In this document: positions 41,101 to 52,419 of the stretch, one piece after another | Numbering within the stretch: the first letter of the stretch is position 1 | Layout: every line of letters starts with the position of its first letter | DNA from: Rotaria macrura | Lineage: Eukaryota; Rotifera; Eurotatoria; Philodinida; Philodinidae | NCBI GenBank assembly: GCA_900239685.1 | Contig: OENT01000581.1 | Location: forward strand, 1-64,000 | Direction of reading: 5' to 3' | DNA length: 64,000 bases | Position numbers and translations under genes: made by a program | Notes under the pieces: generated by a model | What the model was told of the DNA's origin: nothing | Databases searched by the model: none | Seen by the model: the letters and a program-made list of their open reading frames with translations, nothing else

Positions 41101-44100
41101 AATTCTTCAGTTTTACTATCGTCTAGAGAATGTGTCAATTCTTCTTGATAGAAGTAGATGATAGAAAAGAAAAGTTTCTCATATCTATGTATTCTAGTTC
41201 AAAAAAAAATAAATATAACATACGCCTTGTTTAATTCGAGGTTGAATTTCATCATCTGAAATTGAATTAAAGTAATAAAGATAATGATTATAATTCGATA
41301 AGAAATTTTTACCACTCTCTTCATCGTTAATTTCTTCTCCATCACCCGATTCATATTCAAAGCGATACAATTCTGAATCATCATCGTCCTCTTCATTTCC
41401 ATTATTATCTGCATCTAGTTCGTTTTGATTGTTCGGTACATAAGATGGTCGAATATTTTTCGAATTGTTTAATTTATCTTCGTATGTATTCGTTGGTTTG
41501 TTGGATTCTTTTACATTATTATTAAATTGATTAAGCGATTGAGTGTCATTTGTTGTTTCTAGTTAAGATTCAAACGAAAGATATGCATGTGAGACTGAAG
41601 ATCGAAAAGTTAGTTTTTAAAAAGAAAACCTTTTTTATTTTGTACGGGTGGTGTTGTCATACTCTGATGTAAGGATGCTATTTGATCTTTAATTGTATGT
41701 AAACGTTGACGAGATTCAATTAAACGTTCAATTTCACGATGTTGTGCTGCCATTTTAGCATCAGCGTAAGTGTTACGGTTTGTAATCATTGTAGGTTGTT
41801 CGGTCAGTTTAGGTGAAAGAATACTTGATAGAAGTGATGCTTTAGCATTTATATTTGTTGTTTGTGTTTGTTGAGATGAAACTGGAGTATATTGATATTG
41901 ATTGTTATTGTATTCGTACATGTTAGTATTGTTTTTGTTTTTGGAAGATGATTGAACTGGAGTTGAGCTAGTAGATGAAGAACATTGATCAGGTTCGATT
42001 TTTTTAACCATTTGTTGAAGACGAGTCAATGCAGATTTAGCTTCTTCTAATTCTCTGAAAAATAAAAAAGCATGTGTGTATAAATATATATATATATATA
42101 GAGTGATATTTGTTATGTTCGATAAGAAATTTTGCTTTACGTATCGTATTAGATCTAAAGTTTTGTTTCTAAATAACAACGGAATGTTAGAAGTAGAATG
42201 ATATTGAGAAAATTATCGTTCTCATATCTATTCTATTATTTCTAATAGTTTACCATTAGAATCTTTTGAGTAGAACGAAGCGCGCACCATTTATTGGATG
42301 TTCTGCAACCAGAACCAATTCGATTTCCATCGCCAGAAAGAGAAAACTGATAATGTGATTCTACATTTTCTTCTTAAATGGACATTGATTTATGTTTAGA
42401 ATTTCATCATTGTCCGTATTTTTTTATTCTTCAGTTATACAACTATTCGTTATTTTGTTCAGTCGAATAATTTATTTATATAAATTTATTATCTATTCGA
42501 AAAAACCTGCCTCATCATGTTATCCCTTACGCAATATAGTTCATCCCATGCAATTATAATGAATTTTGATTCCTTTGATATTTAGAGTGCTATTATATAT
42601 CATCATTTCCTATTTCATAAACGTAACTAACACCTGATCTAGCAGTAAGAATATTATCGAAATGACTACAATAATCGGAAATTTTGAATTTATTCATACC
42701 TAAAAAAATCGTGGAGCTTAAGTTCAAGTTAATTTTTTTGCCTTTGAAGCATAAATATATATTTATTAGCTACATATTATTAAATTACAAGAAAATATTT
42801 TCTTCTCTCTAGTCTCATCGAACTCAACTCGTACTTCTCATTTCAGTCCATCAATATTTATCTAAATTTTATGAATAGTAAAACAATCTGTAGAATATGA
42901 TTCATTTTCGATATCAAGTAAATTCGTCGATTACTTACAACCGTTTCACTGCTAATTCACTAGATAATTTATCTAGAGATTTAGGATTTGTATCATTGCT
43001 ATTATTATTATTATTATTATTATTCGTTATGTTTGATACTGGCTTTTGTCGTTCTTGCATAAGAAGTTTCTTTAAACGTTTTGCATCATCTGCTGGAATA
43101 GGAGTTTCTTCATAAACTGTTGTTTCTTCTTCTTGTTGATCCATGAGATCTAATTGATAGAATGTTACAATTTGTTCCAATTCGTTCAGTTGTTCACGAA
43201 CGTGTTCTAAATTCTTTGAACGATTTTGACTTGGTGGTGGTGGCGGTAATGCTTTTCTTGGTGGACTAAAAATCAAACATTAGAAAACAATATCTTTATG
43301 ATTGTATTAATGACTACGATCTTCTTTTTCTATTTTGAAGCAGCATAAAGATTTTGGCGAGTTATGAATAAGTCTAAAATGACTTCATTTTTAGAATATC
43401 ATATTTCTATTATGTCTTTTACAGAAGCAGCCATTTCTTCATAGATTTTGTAATTCAAATTTCAATCTTAAACTTTGCTCATATCCATGAATGAATTGCA
43501 AGGATTCATGGTTAAAGTTTTAATCTTTGAAAGATAGATTTTTCTCATAATGTATATATATATATCAGAAATCAATCTATGTAAAGAAAAATATTCGAGA
43601 CTTTGCAGAGTAAGTCACTCTCGTTGAGATATGTATGTTAAGTTTCGAGTTGAAAATCAAATATTGTCTGTAAGATAAACGAGAACATTTTGCTAAAATA
43701 TCTAGTAGAAAAACGACATCACAGATAGCTTCAAGTATCAAATGATGAATGTCAAGGAAACTTTCACCATGTACAGCTCGAGCATAGAGTTCAACAAAAA
43801 AAAATAGAGGAATACTAAGCTCGTTAAGTGCTTTTCTTGCTAATTGATGAAATCTTTTATGGAAACAAATGACATGCAAATGTAGTATCGGCTTTGTCCC
43901 TTATCCGTACTCTTCGATAATGACCTTAAGTTTCGTAGTTTTCCTAGTAGTTTAGACACATGAGAAGAACGAGTCTTTTCAGCACAATGATTTTACTCAT
44001 TGATTGGAAAAAAAGAATATTACTTTTTTATTTCTTGTACTTCGACTTGATGTTTTTGTTCATAAAGACTTCGAAGTAATTTTAATCTGAATTGATGAAA

Positions 44101-46679
44101 AAATCAAATTATTCACTAAGATCATTTTAATATGTACATACCGATCACGTAGATTATTTATATCAGATAAAAGATCATTTTCTGATAAGATTTCCTTGCG
44201 TTCTGTAGTTTTCTTACTGACTAATTGTTGCTGTTCGATTAAACGTTGTTCTGAACGTTTTTTTAACGCAAGCAAAGCTCGTTTTTGACCTTGCAAAGCT
44301 CGAAGCTTAAAAGAAAAAAGAAACGAAGAAATGATTAGAACATAAGTATAATACTTTAAGAAATAATCGAAGGTTCTTTTTTTCCCTTTACTTGTTCTTT
44401 TTGAAGCATTAAATTTCTTTCAATCTCTTTTTCACTTTCAACATCACTTGCCTCGTCACCTGACTAAAAATCAACGATTAAATTTCAAAAAAATTCTCTT
44501 TGTTCCTACTGTTAATTGTTGATCTTTCCAATTGAGTGTATCACTTTTAAGACTACCAACAAGTGAATCATAATTTGAGTTATCATTACGAGTATTTTGT
44601 TCTGTATCCGATGTGTTAACTGTTGGCGGAACAGTTGGAGTTGGTGGAATGATGGACTGTGGTGTAAAGCCTATTTTACTTTCGATACGTGGACGAACTG
44701 GAGATCGAACATTACGACGAGACGAGATATCATCCTGATTGAAATCAATGGACATAGTTTTGTTCTCAGTTTTGCTTGTTTTTTTTTTATACATACATCC
44801 TCATCTTCATTTTCATCATTGTCATCCACTTCATCATCGACCTCATCGTCCTCCTCGTCATCATTAGATCGATTAGCTGTATTCGTTGGCATTGAGTGAT
44901 GAGAAGTAGAGATTTTATCAATTAATTCCGCTTTTTCTTTATTGGTCAACTAAATACAGATCATGGCATGCAGTCGTTGTTAATTCAAAGGTGTAATTTA
45001 AAAGAAAAATATTCTAGGGTAACATTCAAAAATGTTCAGAGATCAAAAAAATGATAAAAACTTACTTTATCTTTCTTATAAGCTTATTAAACTAATAAAA
45101 GGGAGTTGTAAGTGAATATTTTTAGTTGCTTGCTAATAGAAAAACATGGCCGAATTTAAACTACAAAAGAAAACTCATCAACTATGCATCTTCAGTACAC
45201 TAAATTTTCTTTAAATGATCACAAGAATTAAATAATTATTTGGAACTATTGACAAATTATTTTCATCATATTTCAATGAAATCTTTTTGAGACTATGAAA
45301 AATGTTTTTTATTGTAGAATTTCGGAAACTCAGACCTAATGTTGATATTAGAAAGAATGTCTCCATATTGATAGGTCACCGTTGCCACCAAAACTATATG
45401 GATTATCTAGAGTTAAATAAAATCTAAATATTTCCATTGCAATTCAAATGTTTAGATTGTTGATCTCGATATATGGGAACGAACGGTTGTTCTTCAATGA
45501 ATATTTTAGTGTTGATTTTCTATTTTCTCGGCTAAGTCATTCATACAGAGACAGTTATTGATGAAAATAAAAGATTAGTTTGATATTTTCATTATCGTTC
45601 GAGTCTGACACAAGAAAATTGAATCTACTTCTATGATGAAATCGAATAAGGCTGATTCGTTTAAAAAATTGTTTGTTGAAAAATTACAATCAATGGTCAG
45701 TATGTCGGTAGCAATGAGCTGAGAAAAATATTTTCGTTATACAAAATCTCCTGAGAATGCCTTTGAATATAACTTTACGAAAAAATTTTCATCCTCGATA
45801 CGGTTGTTATGAGATTGATGGAGAATCTACGCGAACTCTTTTTAATGATGATCAATAAGATATTCGATAGCTATTTTCTGTTGAATAGATCACATGACAT
45901 TGATACTACTTCTGTACAAGGACTTATTCAGAGTAATAAAAATTCAAAAAAAGTTGCAATTCAAATGAAGCTTTAGAATATTCTGTTTTGTCTGGCAACA
46001 TCTGTGTAGTCATTGCTGACTGTTTTGATTAAGTACAAATAATGACGAAAAGAAACAAGAGAGAATTTATAGATTTACCGTAATTAAATTAAGTAAGTTA
46101 ACATAACCAGTTTTTTGTTCTTCCAGATTATCAATGATGATATGTAATTTTTCACATTGTTCTTGACTTCCAGGCTAAATAATGAGTGTAAGAAAAAATT
46201 CCAAGAAAACCTAAGCACATATTTACAACTAAATGTTTAAATTTTTCCATTGATTGAAGCATTGTTTTTGCTTGTTCAATTGAATTTTGAATTTGTTTTA
46301 TACGCATAACAATTTTCGATGTTGAGATCTATAATTTGAAGAGCAAAAAAAAATAACGACTTGTTTTTCTTCTCCTTCTTATTTTCTTACTTCTGATGAT
46401 TGATCTTGATCAAACTCTTCATTCGATTTTTGTTTATTTTTTTCTTGAAGTTTTTGTTGCAATAAGCCATTAGCTGACAGTTCACTATCGCTTTCATCAT
46501 CATTCATTTGAATATCATCGTTTTGATAAACTGGTTCAAAGAATGACATCTTGGATAAATGAAAATATTTTATTATTTTTGTGATTAAAAAAAAATAAGA
46601 AAAAGTCATGTCTTACTTGATTATTTTTTTCCTTATCATTAACTCTAGGAAGATTACGTGTTTTTCGTTTCGGAGGCAT
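35117..46679 (-). CDS. PCM1-like centriolar satellite scaffold protein
   Basis: Homologue of pericentriolar material 1, the scaffold of centriolar satellites that ferries proteins to centrosomes and cilia. Exons, 5' to 3': 46679-46617, 46549-46391, 46328-46227, 46174-46079, 44949-44797, 44734-44510, 44463-44392, 44305-44142, 44086-44024, 43265-42939, 42054-41630, 41558-41313, 41255-41224, 40824-40182, 38604-38285, 38219-38152, 38088-37915, 37846-37681, 37613-37501, 35369-35117. Splice phases agree throughout; 3864 nt gives 1287 residues, against about 2000 in human. Coiled-coil helices include LRALQGQKRALLALKKRSEQ (about 290), EHVREQLNELEQIVTFYQ (about 385) and LNTAYREIAMLQSEINALQ. The PCM1 C-terminal domain is at about 1031-1166 (VNDLCSQSILNHIREHILF, LVRLFRCQFSELIEKTI, ECANDLMRDISDIGFDEL). 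A following RPLTLIGSDEED resembles the vertebrate ALTNYGSGEDE segment as I recall it. Acidic, polyAsn and Gln-rich linkers are likely disordered. The largest intron (2.1 kb) precedes the last exon. Confidence 0.85.
43000..43023 (-). repeat. Trinucleotide repeat encoding polyAsn
   Basis: (ATT)n on the plus strand, read as eight consecutive Asn codons in exon 10 of the PCM1-like gene. Length may vary between alleles. Confidence 0.8.
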
Positions 46680-46695
46680 GTTTAATTAAAATTAT

Positions 46696-46712
46696 CTAGA
46701 AAAACAAACAAT
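46696..46712 (-). promoter_or_regulatory. Splice-acceptor-like site before PCM1-like start
   Basis: On the minus strand a T-rich tract ends in TTTTTCTAG 16 bases before the ATG. It is either the end of a 5' UTR intron or a spliced-leader acceptor. Confidence 0.5.
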
Positions 46713-47817
46713 CAATGTTTATGTTTTCGATGGATAGATTCTTATCATCTTTAACAGATTAAATAATGCACGGAATAATAATTCATATTGTAGAGAATTT
46801 AATATTCAACTACAGTTTTACTTTAAAAGTAATATTATCGAATGAGAATTGTTGAGAGTACTTTACAAGATTTGCTTTGAATTTCGTCTTAATTTATTCA
46901 TAAAATAGCTTCAGAAGTAATGTATGTTAAGTAAAGTAATAAAATACTGCTTTACCAATTCAATATGCATCAGAAAAATCGAATGCACTGAAACCCTAAG
47001 AGTTAACATTAGAATTTCAATTTCCAAATAAAAAGTACATTTTTTGCTTAATTTGTTCGAACATATCAGTGGATCTTCTTTCAAAACAAAAGTACAAGTC
47101 AATACTCACAGAAAAAAAATATTTTAAACGGCTACTGTGACCGAATCGATTTTCAGATTTGTTAAAATCAAAAATCTACTGAATGATGAAATCATCTTCG
47201 AAGAATGTCTACCGACGGAAAATGATGAAGCTAGAAAAACTCATGCTTTCAAGTATGAAGGACCTGTAATTGAATAAAATTCAAAAGAATTTCTTCTTTT
47301 ATACAAACTTTCTCTTTTTTGTGTGCATTTAAAAAAAAACGGTTTAAGTGCGTTGATTACTACCATCGGTCAATATTTTTAAGGTAACGTTTTCAAGGTA
47401 ACGGCCTCGAATTTATTTGCTAATCAAATATTGTATTTCATCCTTTTAGTAGTTAGTCAATTTTGTTCTACTATTTTAATTTTGTTTCAATCATCAAATC
47501 AATTCATATTATGTGATTTAAAAAATTAAATTATATTGTTGAATACAAACAGTGACATCTATTGAACAAATTCTATGCTCCGAAATTTTTCGATAAAATG
47601 TCTTCTAAAAAACAATTACTACTTAACTTACTAATGTTTTGTAAAGCATAAATTTTATCAAATAGTTTCCGTAATCTATAAAGTTTTAGATAGTTACTAA
47701 ATTAAACAACATCGGATCAATATTGGAATGAAAAACGAGAAGTATTCAGTACCTACCTGCAGAATGTTAACATCTTACTTACATTACACTACTTGCCGTA
47801 TGTTCCTTAGAATAATA

Positions 47818-47904
47818 TTATGGAATATGCATGTGATTTACCGGTTACTCCAATACGAGAACAAGATTTCAAACAATATTTGATAGAACGGAGAAAAGAC
47901 ATAG
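47818..47904 (+). other. Possible orphan first exon
   Basis: An ATG opens about 29 codons (MEYACDLPVTPIRE, then FKQYLIERRKDI) that run into a good donor, G/GTAAAT. Codon use looks coding. No in-phase downstream exon was found, and the product is not recognised. It lies about 1.1 kb upstream of, and divergent from, the PCM1-like gene. Confidence 0.3.
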
Positions 47905-48024
47905 GTAAATATTAGTTGTACGTGTCATTTTTCGAATCGATACAATGACCCAAATGAGTTTTGAGTAGATCAATTTTCGTTCTTTTCTCTACACACATAA
48001 GTATCACCACCCGAGAAAAACTGA

Positions 48025-48126
48025 AATAATGCCGTCACTGCCGATGAAGTGTGCATGGATTTTATGGTTAATTGTTCTTTTCTATGTTACTCGTGTCCTT
48101 ACTGATAAACATTTTTCAACTTGGTA
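48025..48126 (+). other. Possible signal-peptide exon
   Basis: An ATG followed by MPSLPMKCAW, ILWLIVLFYVTRVLTD and KHFSTW encodes what looks like a signal peptide (hydrophobic WILWLIVLFYV), ending at a possible GTAGCA donor or an in-frame stop. No mature-protein exon was found downstream. It could be a stranded first exon of a secreted protein or a very short peptide. Confidence 0.3.
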
Positions 48127-51100
48127 GCAATATACCTTTTATACACATATGTATCGTCACCGAATGATTGTCAAACAATTATAACGTCGACACAAATGTA
48201 TACTATATATTACAATGCTTTTTCGTTCAATAGATTGAAGATAATAGCGAGCAGTTTTCAAAGTAGTATAAGAATATTATATATATATATATATATATGC
48301 CCATGATCAAAGAAAGAAAAAAATGTCGACAATTCATCAATATAAGAACTTTTCATAATATGGATCATTTGCATTGATTTAAAAACAGTTTTATCCATTT
48401 TCGCAACGATTATATATATATATATGCTAGATAATATACACTGTAATTTGCTTGATAGATTTTTGAAAAATCCGTGTGTGTGATTGTGAACTAAATTATC
48501 AAAGGATTGACATTCATTACCGTATAAATACCAAACGCTACTAATTGCAATGTAGCATGTAGTTGTAATTTTCAGCCAACAGATTTTGAAATGATTGATG
48601 TATGAAAAAGAAATTGAACTCCACTCAACTCTTGTAAAATTTTTCTGGTGTAGCCTACGGCATTTACTTTTTCTTTATTTACTTAAGTGCAATGAATGCG
48701 ATGTCAGAGAAATGAACTTTGTCACTGATATTGAACATGCTTGATCATTTGTGTTACTCACGTTCGATTGTATAACATATAGATTTTGAAAAAGGAAGAC
48801 CTACGTTCAAATATAAAAATAGCAGATATTCTTAATCGTCAACTGTTGCTTTGATTTTTGAGTAAAAATAAATAAATTGAATTCGTTCGAAAATAGAACA
48901 ACAAATTGAAATCTTACAAAAAGCCCTAATGTTAACCTATTCGAAACTAAAAGTACTTTGGTTCATCTTTATGTGATTGTTTTGATAGAAATCAACACCA
49001 ATAGAAAGAATTAGAATCAAAAGAACTCATCAATATAATTTATTATCATTACACTTCGACGCCCACCCTAATTTTCGTAGGTTAACCTGACTCACATGGT
49101 TGAGAACACACAAAAAGAAGCAACGTGATTCGTTTTCGTTTCTTTTTACACACGGTCATTTGAATATTCCATTAAACTTAAGTTAATGATTCGGCTCATC
49201 TATACAAAATCAATCAACTGAAACAGTAGTGCTTTGAACAACTATCGAACTAGATCAATCGTGAACTCGAGCTACATTATATTACATAAAAGACTCAGAT
49301 CTAGACAATCAAAATATCCAAGTTGTATTCTATACATTGGAAAAACTCATCAAAAAGTGTCTTTTTTCCTAATAATCTACTTCCGTCATGAAAGATGCTT
49401 TTTCAACCAATAAGAATCACAAGAAAAACGAAAATCTTTCATTTCCTATGTCTCGATACGGACTATCGTCATTATTTAAAACGGAGAGCAACTAATCGAT
49501 TTCTCAATACATATTTTGTAGATTTTCTTATTCATGACTACTGATGATTTCCATTATAATTATTTTCTTCTATAAACACGATCGTCTATTCATATGTCGT
49601 CATTGATTTTGATCGTAGATGATAAAGAGTTGGAATTTTCCAGTTGGTGAGGTGAAATACTTCCGATCCCACTGTATTCAAAGAGAAGGGTTGGGACTGT
49701 TCTATTTTAATTGCATTGATGAATAAATTAAAATTAAAATAAATAAACGACGAAGATAATTTGAGTCTGTTTATTCTATTATTTAGTTACTTTTATAAAT
49801 AAACAACTATTTATACGAACTTTGTTTATAAATCATTCATCGAATTGCAGCAATCAGACTTGTGATTCACATTTACAAGACAACACTAGAAGCAGCTGGA
49901 AACTTTTGCATAATTATTTAGTCATAAGATTATATTAGAGGAGTTAGTACCTAATAGGTATATGAGCTACAACGATTTCCTTACTACTAAAACTTTTCTT
50001 GTTGAAATGTTTTTTTTCTTATTTGAACTAATATAGAATTATTGCAACAGCAATTCAGTGGTTTTATAGTTTTACGAAAAGAAAAGCAATCAATATCTAA
50101 TGAATAGAACCATTTTCAGTCAGTATTGGCTTTGCCCATACATTAGCAATTCATATCTTCTGTATGGTCACTTGAAAAATTGGCATAGTTTTACTTCACA
50201 CACATATATATCAGGAAGGTACTTTAGAATATTTCTGTAGATTGATTCGGGAACTTTTTTATATCATGATACTAATTAGACTATAATACGTATAGAAATA
50301 TAAGCAAAGGAAAACGAATTCATTGGCTATTGCTTACTAACTAGACGTGAGCATTTGTACATATATAGATAAAATAATCTGTTGGATATACAAAATACTC
50401 AATGCTTAAATTAGTACACTAACATACATGACAAAACCTTGTCATATGGTACTATTCTAAGATTGACAGTATGTACATTTTATAAAGCGTCTTCTCGATA
50501 CACATGTGTTTACAGTGAAACTTGGCTAATTATTCAAGTGACCATAAATAAGATATGAGCTTCTAATTTATGGAAAAACGTTAGTATTTACTGAAAACGA
50601 CTGTATTTGTTAGATATTGATTGTTTATCTGTTATTAAAGCTACGAAACCACTGAAGATCTGTTATGATAATCCCATATAAGTATACATGGAAAAAAATA
50701 ATACAACGATAGGAATTCAGCGTAAAGTGAATGATCGGATGAAGAAGGGGCGATGGGAGAAAGGTAGTCAACAGACAACCTTCGGTTTGTGATTCATATC
50801 GATTATTTTCATCGGTGATGGGTAAGTCATGATATGCGTTATCATGAAATAGTGATTGTATGAGTCTTATTATTTTTGTCTTTTTCTAATTATCATAAGT
50901 ATAAAAATGACTTGTTTTTAAATATCATACAGTGTACCCATTTGTATTTGATGTTCAATGTAGTATTTTTATTTTATTTTTACGTCCCTACAATTATCTC
51001 TATTTAATCAGATTCTTAATTGTTTCCTTATTGCATTGGTTATAGCACTACTTGTATAAATTGCAGTATGTATAAAATTTTGTTTACATATGACTTTTTA

Positions 51101-51623
51101 CAAAGATCAAAAACAAGTAAATAACAACATTGATGAAGCTTTCGTTTTTGTAGTTCTTATGTGCAGCATCTAAGAACATGTTTTCAACCATGTTTACATA
51201 ATGTGCACAATGAGTCACATTTTATTTTGCACGATGAAAAACACAACCACTTGAGTTGAAAAGGAATGCTTACTAATTTCCAACAGAAGACGTACACATT
51301 CATTTATTTTTATTACACTTGCTTTTCTATGCAATAAAATCCACTCGATTAAATAGATTGACATTGTTCATAAAATTCGATAACAAGGATTATTGATTGT
51401 TGAAAACTAACGATATTCTTTCGTCGATTCACTTTGCATTAAACTTGTTATCTATAGGTCAATCATCATCATTAATGCTATCAAATTATTTTAAAATGTT
51501 GCTTATGCAAAAATACGATGGTATATGAAGTTTACACGACAAAGTTCAATTCCAATTTTACCCTCTATTGTAGAAATCACTGATCGAAATACAAATGTCG
51601 AACTCTTAAAACATATCAGTTTC

Positions 51624-52007
51624 ATAGATGTCCATCGCGGGTGACAATCTGCCGCTGCCGCACCGCCGAGGGTTTTGAAAAATTGCTACCGCCCCGCGGA
51701 GGTTCCGAAAAGGTTGTTGCCGCACTGCTACCGCGACGCCACGTATAAAAACAGAACCGCTACCGCTGCATTAAAAATTATACAAAATCTATTTTTTCAC
51801 AAAAAATAGGCAATATATATGATATAGAGTTCACAATTCCTACTTAATAAAATACTAACGTAAAAAGAGATGAAAAATAGCAAAAATCCTTTCGAAAATC
51901 AGTAGATTCATTCTTTTTATAGGGTCTAGAGACTTTTAGCGCGACTGAAAATCTGCCGCTGCTGCCCAGCTACCACCATGGCGGCAGCACCGCCATGGAC
52001 ATCTATG
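51624..52007. mobile_element. GC-rich MITE, probably hAT-like
   Basis: A 384-bp element with inverted ends: CATAGATGTCCATCGCGG at 51624 and the near-complement ending GGACATCTATG at 52007. Flanks are an imperfect 8-bp duplication, ATCAGTTT (51616-51623) against GTCTGTTT (52008-52015), 6 of 8 matching. Both ends carry GC-rich TGCCGC/ACCGC repeats that stand out from the AT-rich background; the middle is AT-rich. No coding capacity. The 8-bp duplication suggests hAT, but the terminus differs from the 4065-6492 element, so it is a separate family. Confidence 0.7.
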
Positions 52008-52380
52008 GTCTGTTTCTCCTTGTCGTTTGCACATCCTATTCATAGAAACTTGTATTCTTAAGTTACTTCAATGATTGGAATACTTAGATTAGTATGCAGT
52101 ACGTTATGAAGAATTGAAAATGTAAGCTTAGCGACATAGCCTCTAGAATCTTTCTATACAGATCTTAGTGCAAAAGAAAAAAAAAGCTACATGTAAGAAT
52201 TATCCTGTGATCATAAGAGTGAAATTTTTAAACTGATTCTCATCAATATGTAATACGGAACAACTAATGTTAATTTACTTATGCCTTTTTTTTTCTCACA
52301 TATTGGGTGGAAAAGTAATACTATTGTTTTGTTGAGACAGTCGTTTTTTCATAGCAGTGACTTACAAGAATCGTCAAATT

Positions 52381-52396
52381 TTTTCATTCTGTTTAG
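52381..52396 (+). promoter_or_regulatory. Splice-acceptor-like site before GTPase-like gene
   Basis: TTTTCATTCTGTTTAG ends 23 bases before the ATG at 52420. It is either a 5' UTR intron end or a spliced-leader acceptor. Confidence 0.5.
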
Positions 52397-52419
52397 ATTA
52401 ATTAATTTACATATTAATT

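Larger units (their letters stand above)
46720..51620. other. Gene-poor region
   Basis: About 4.9 kb of AT-rich sequence with (AT)n microsatellites at about 48278-48298 and 48411-48423. Two short coding-like pieces are listed separately (47830-47905 and 48029-48126). Nothing else recognised on either strand. Confidence 0.5.
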
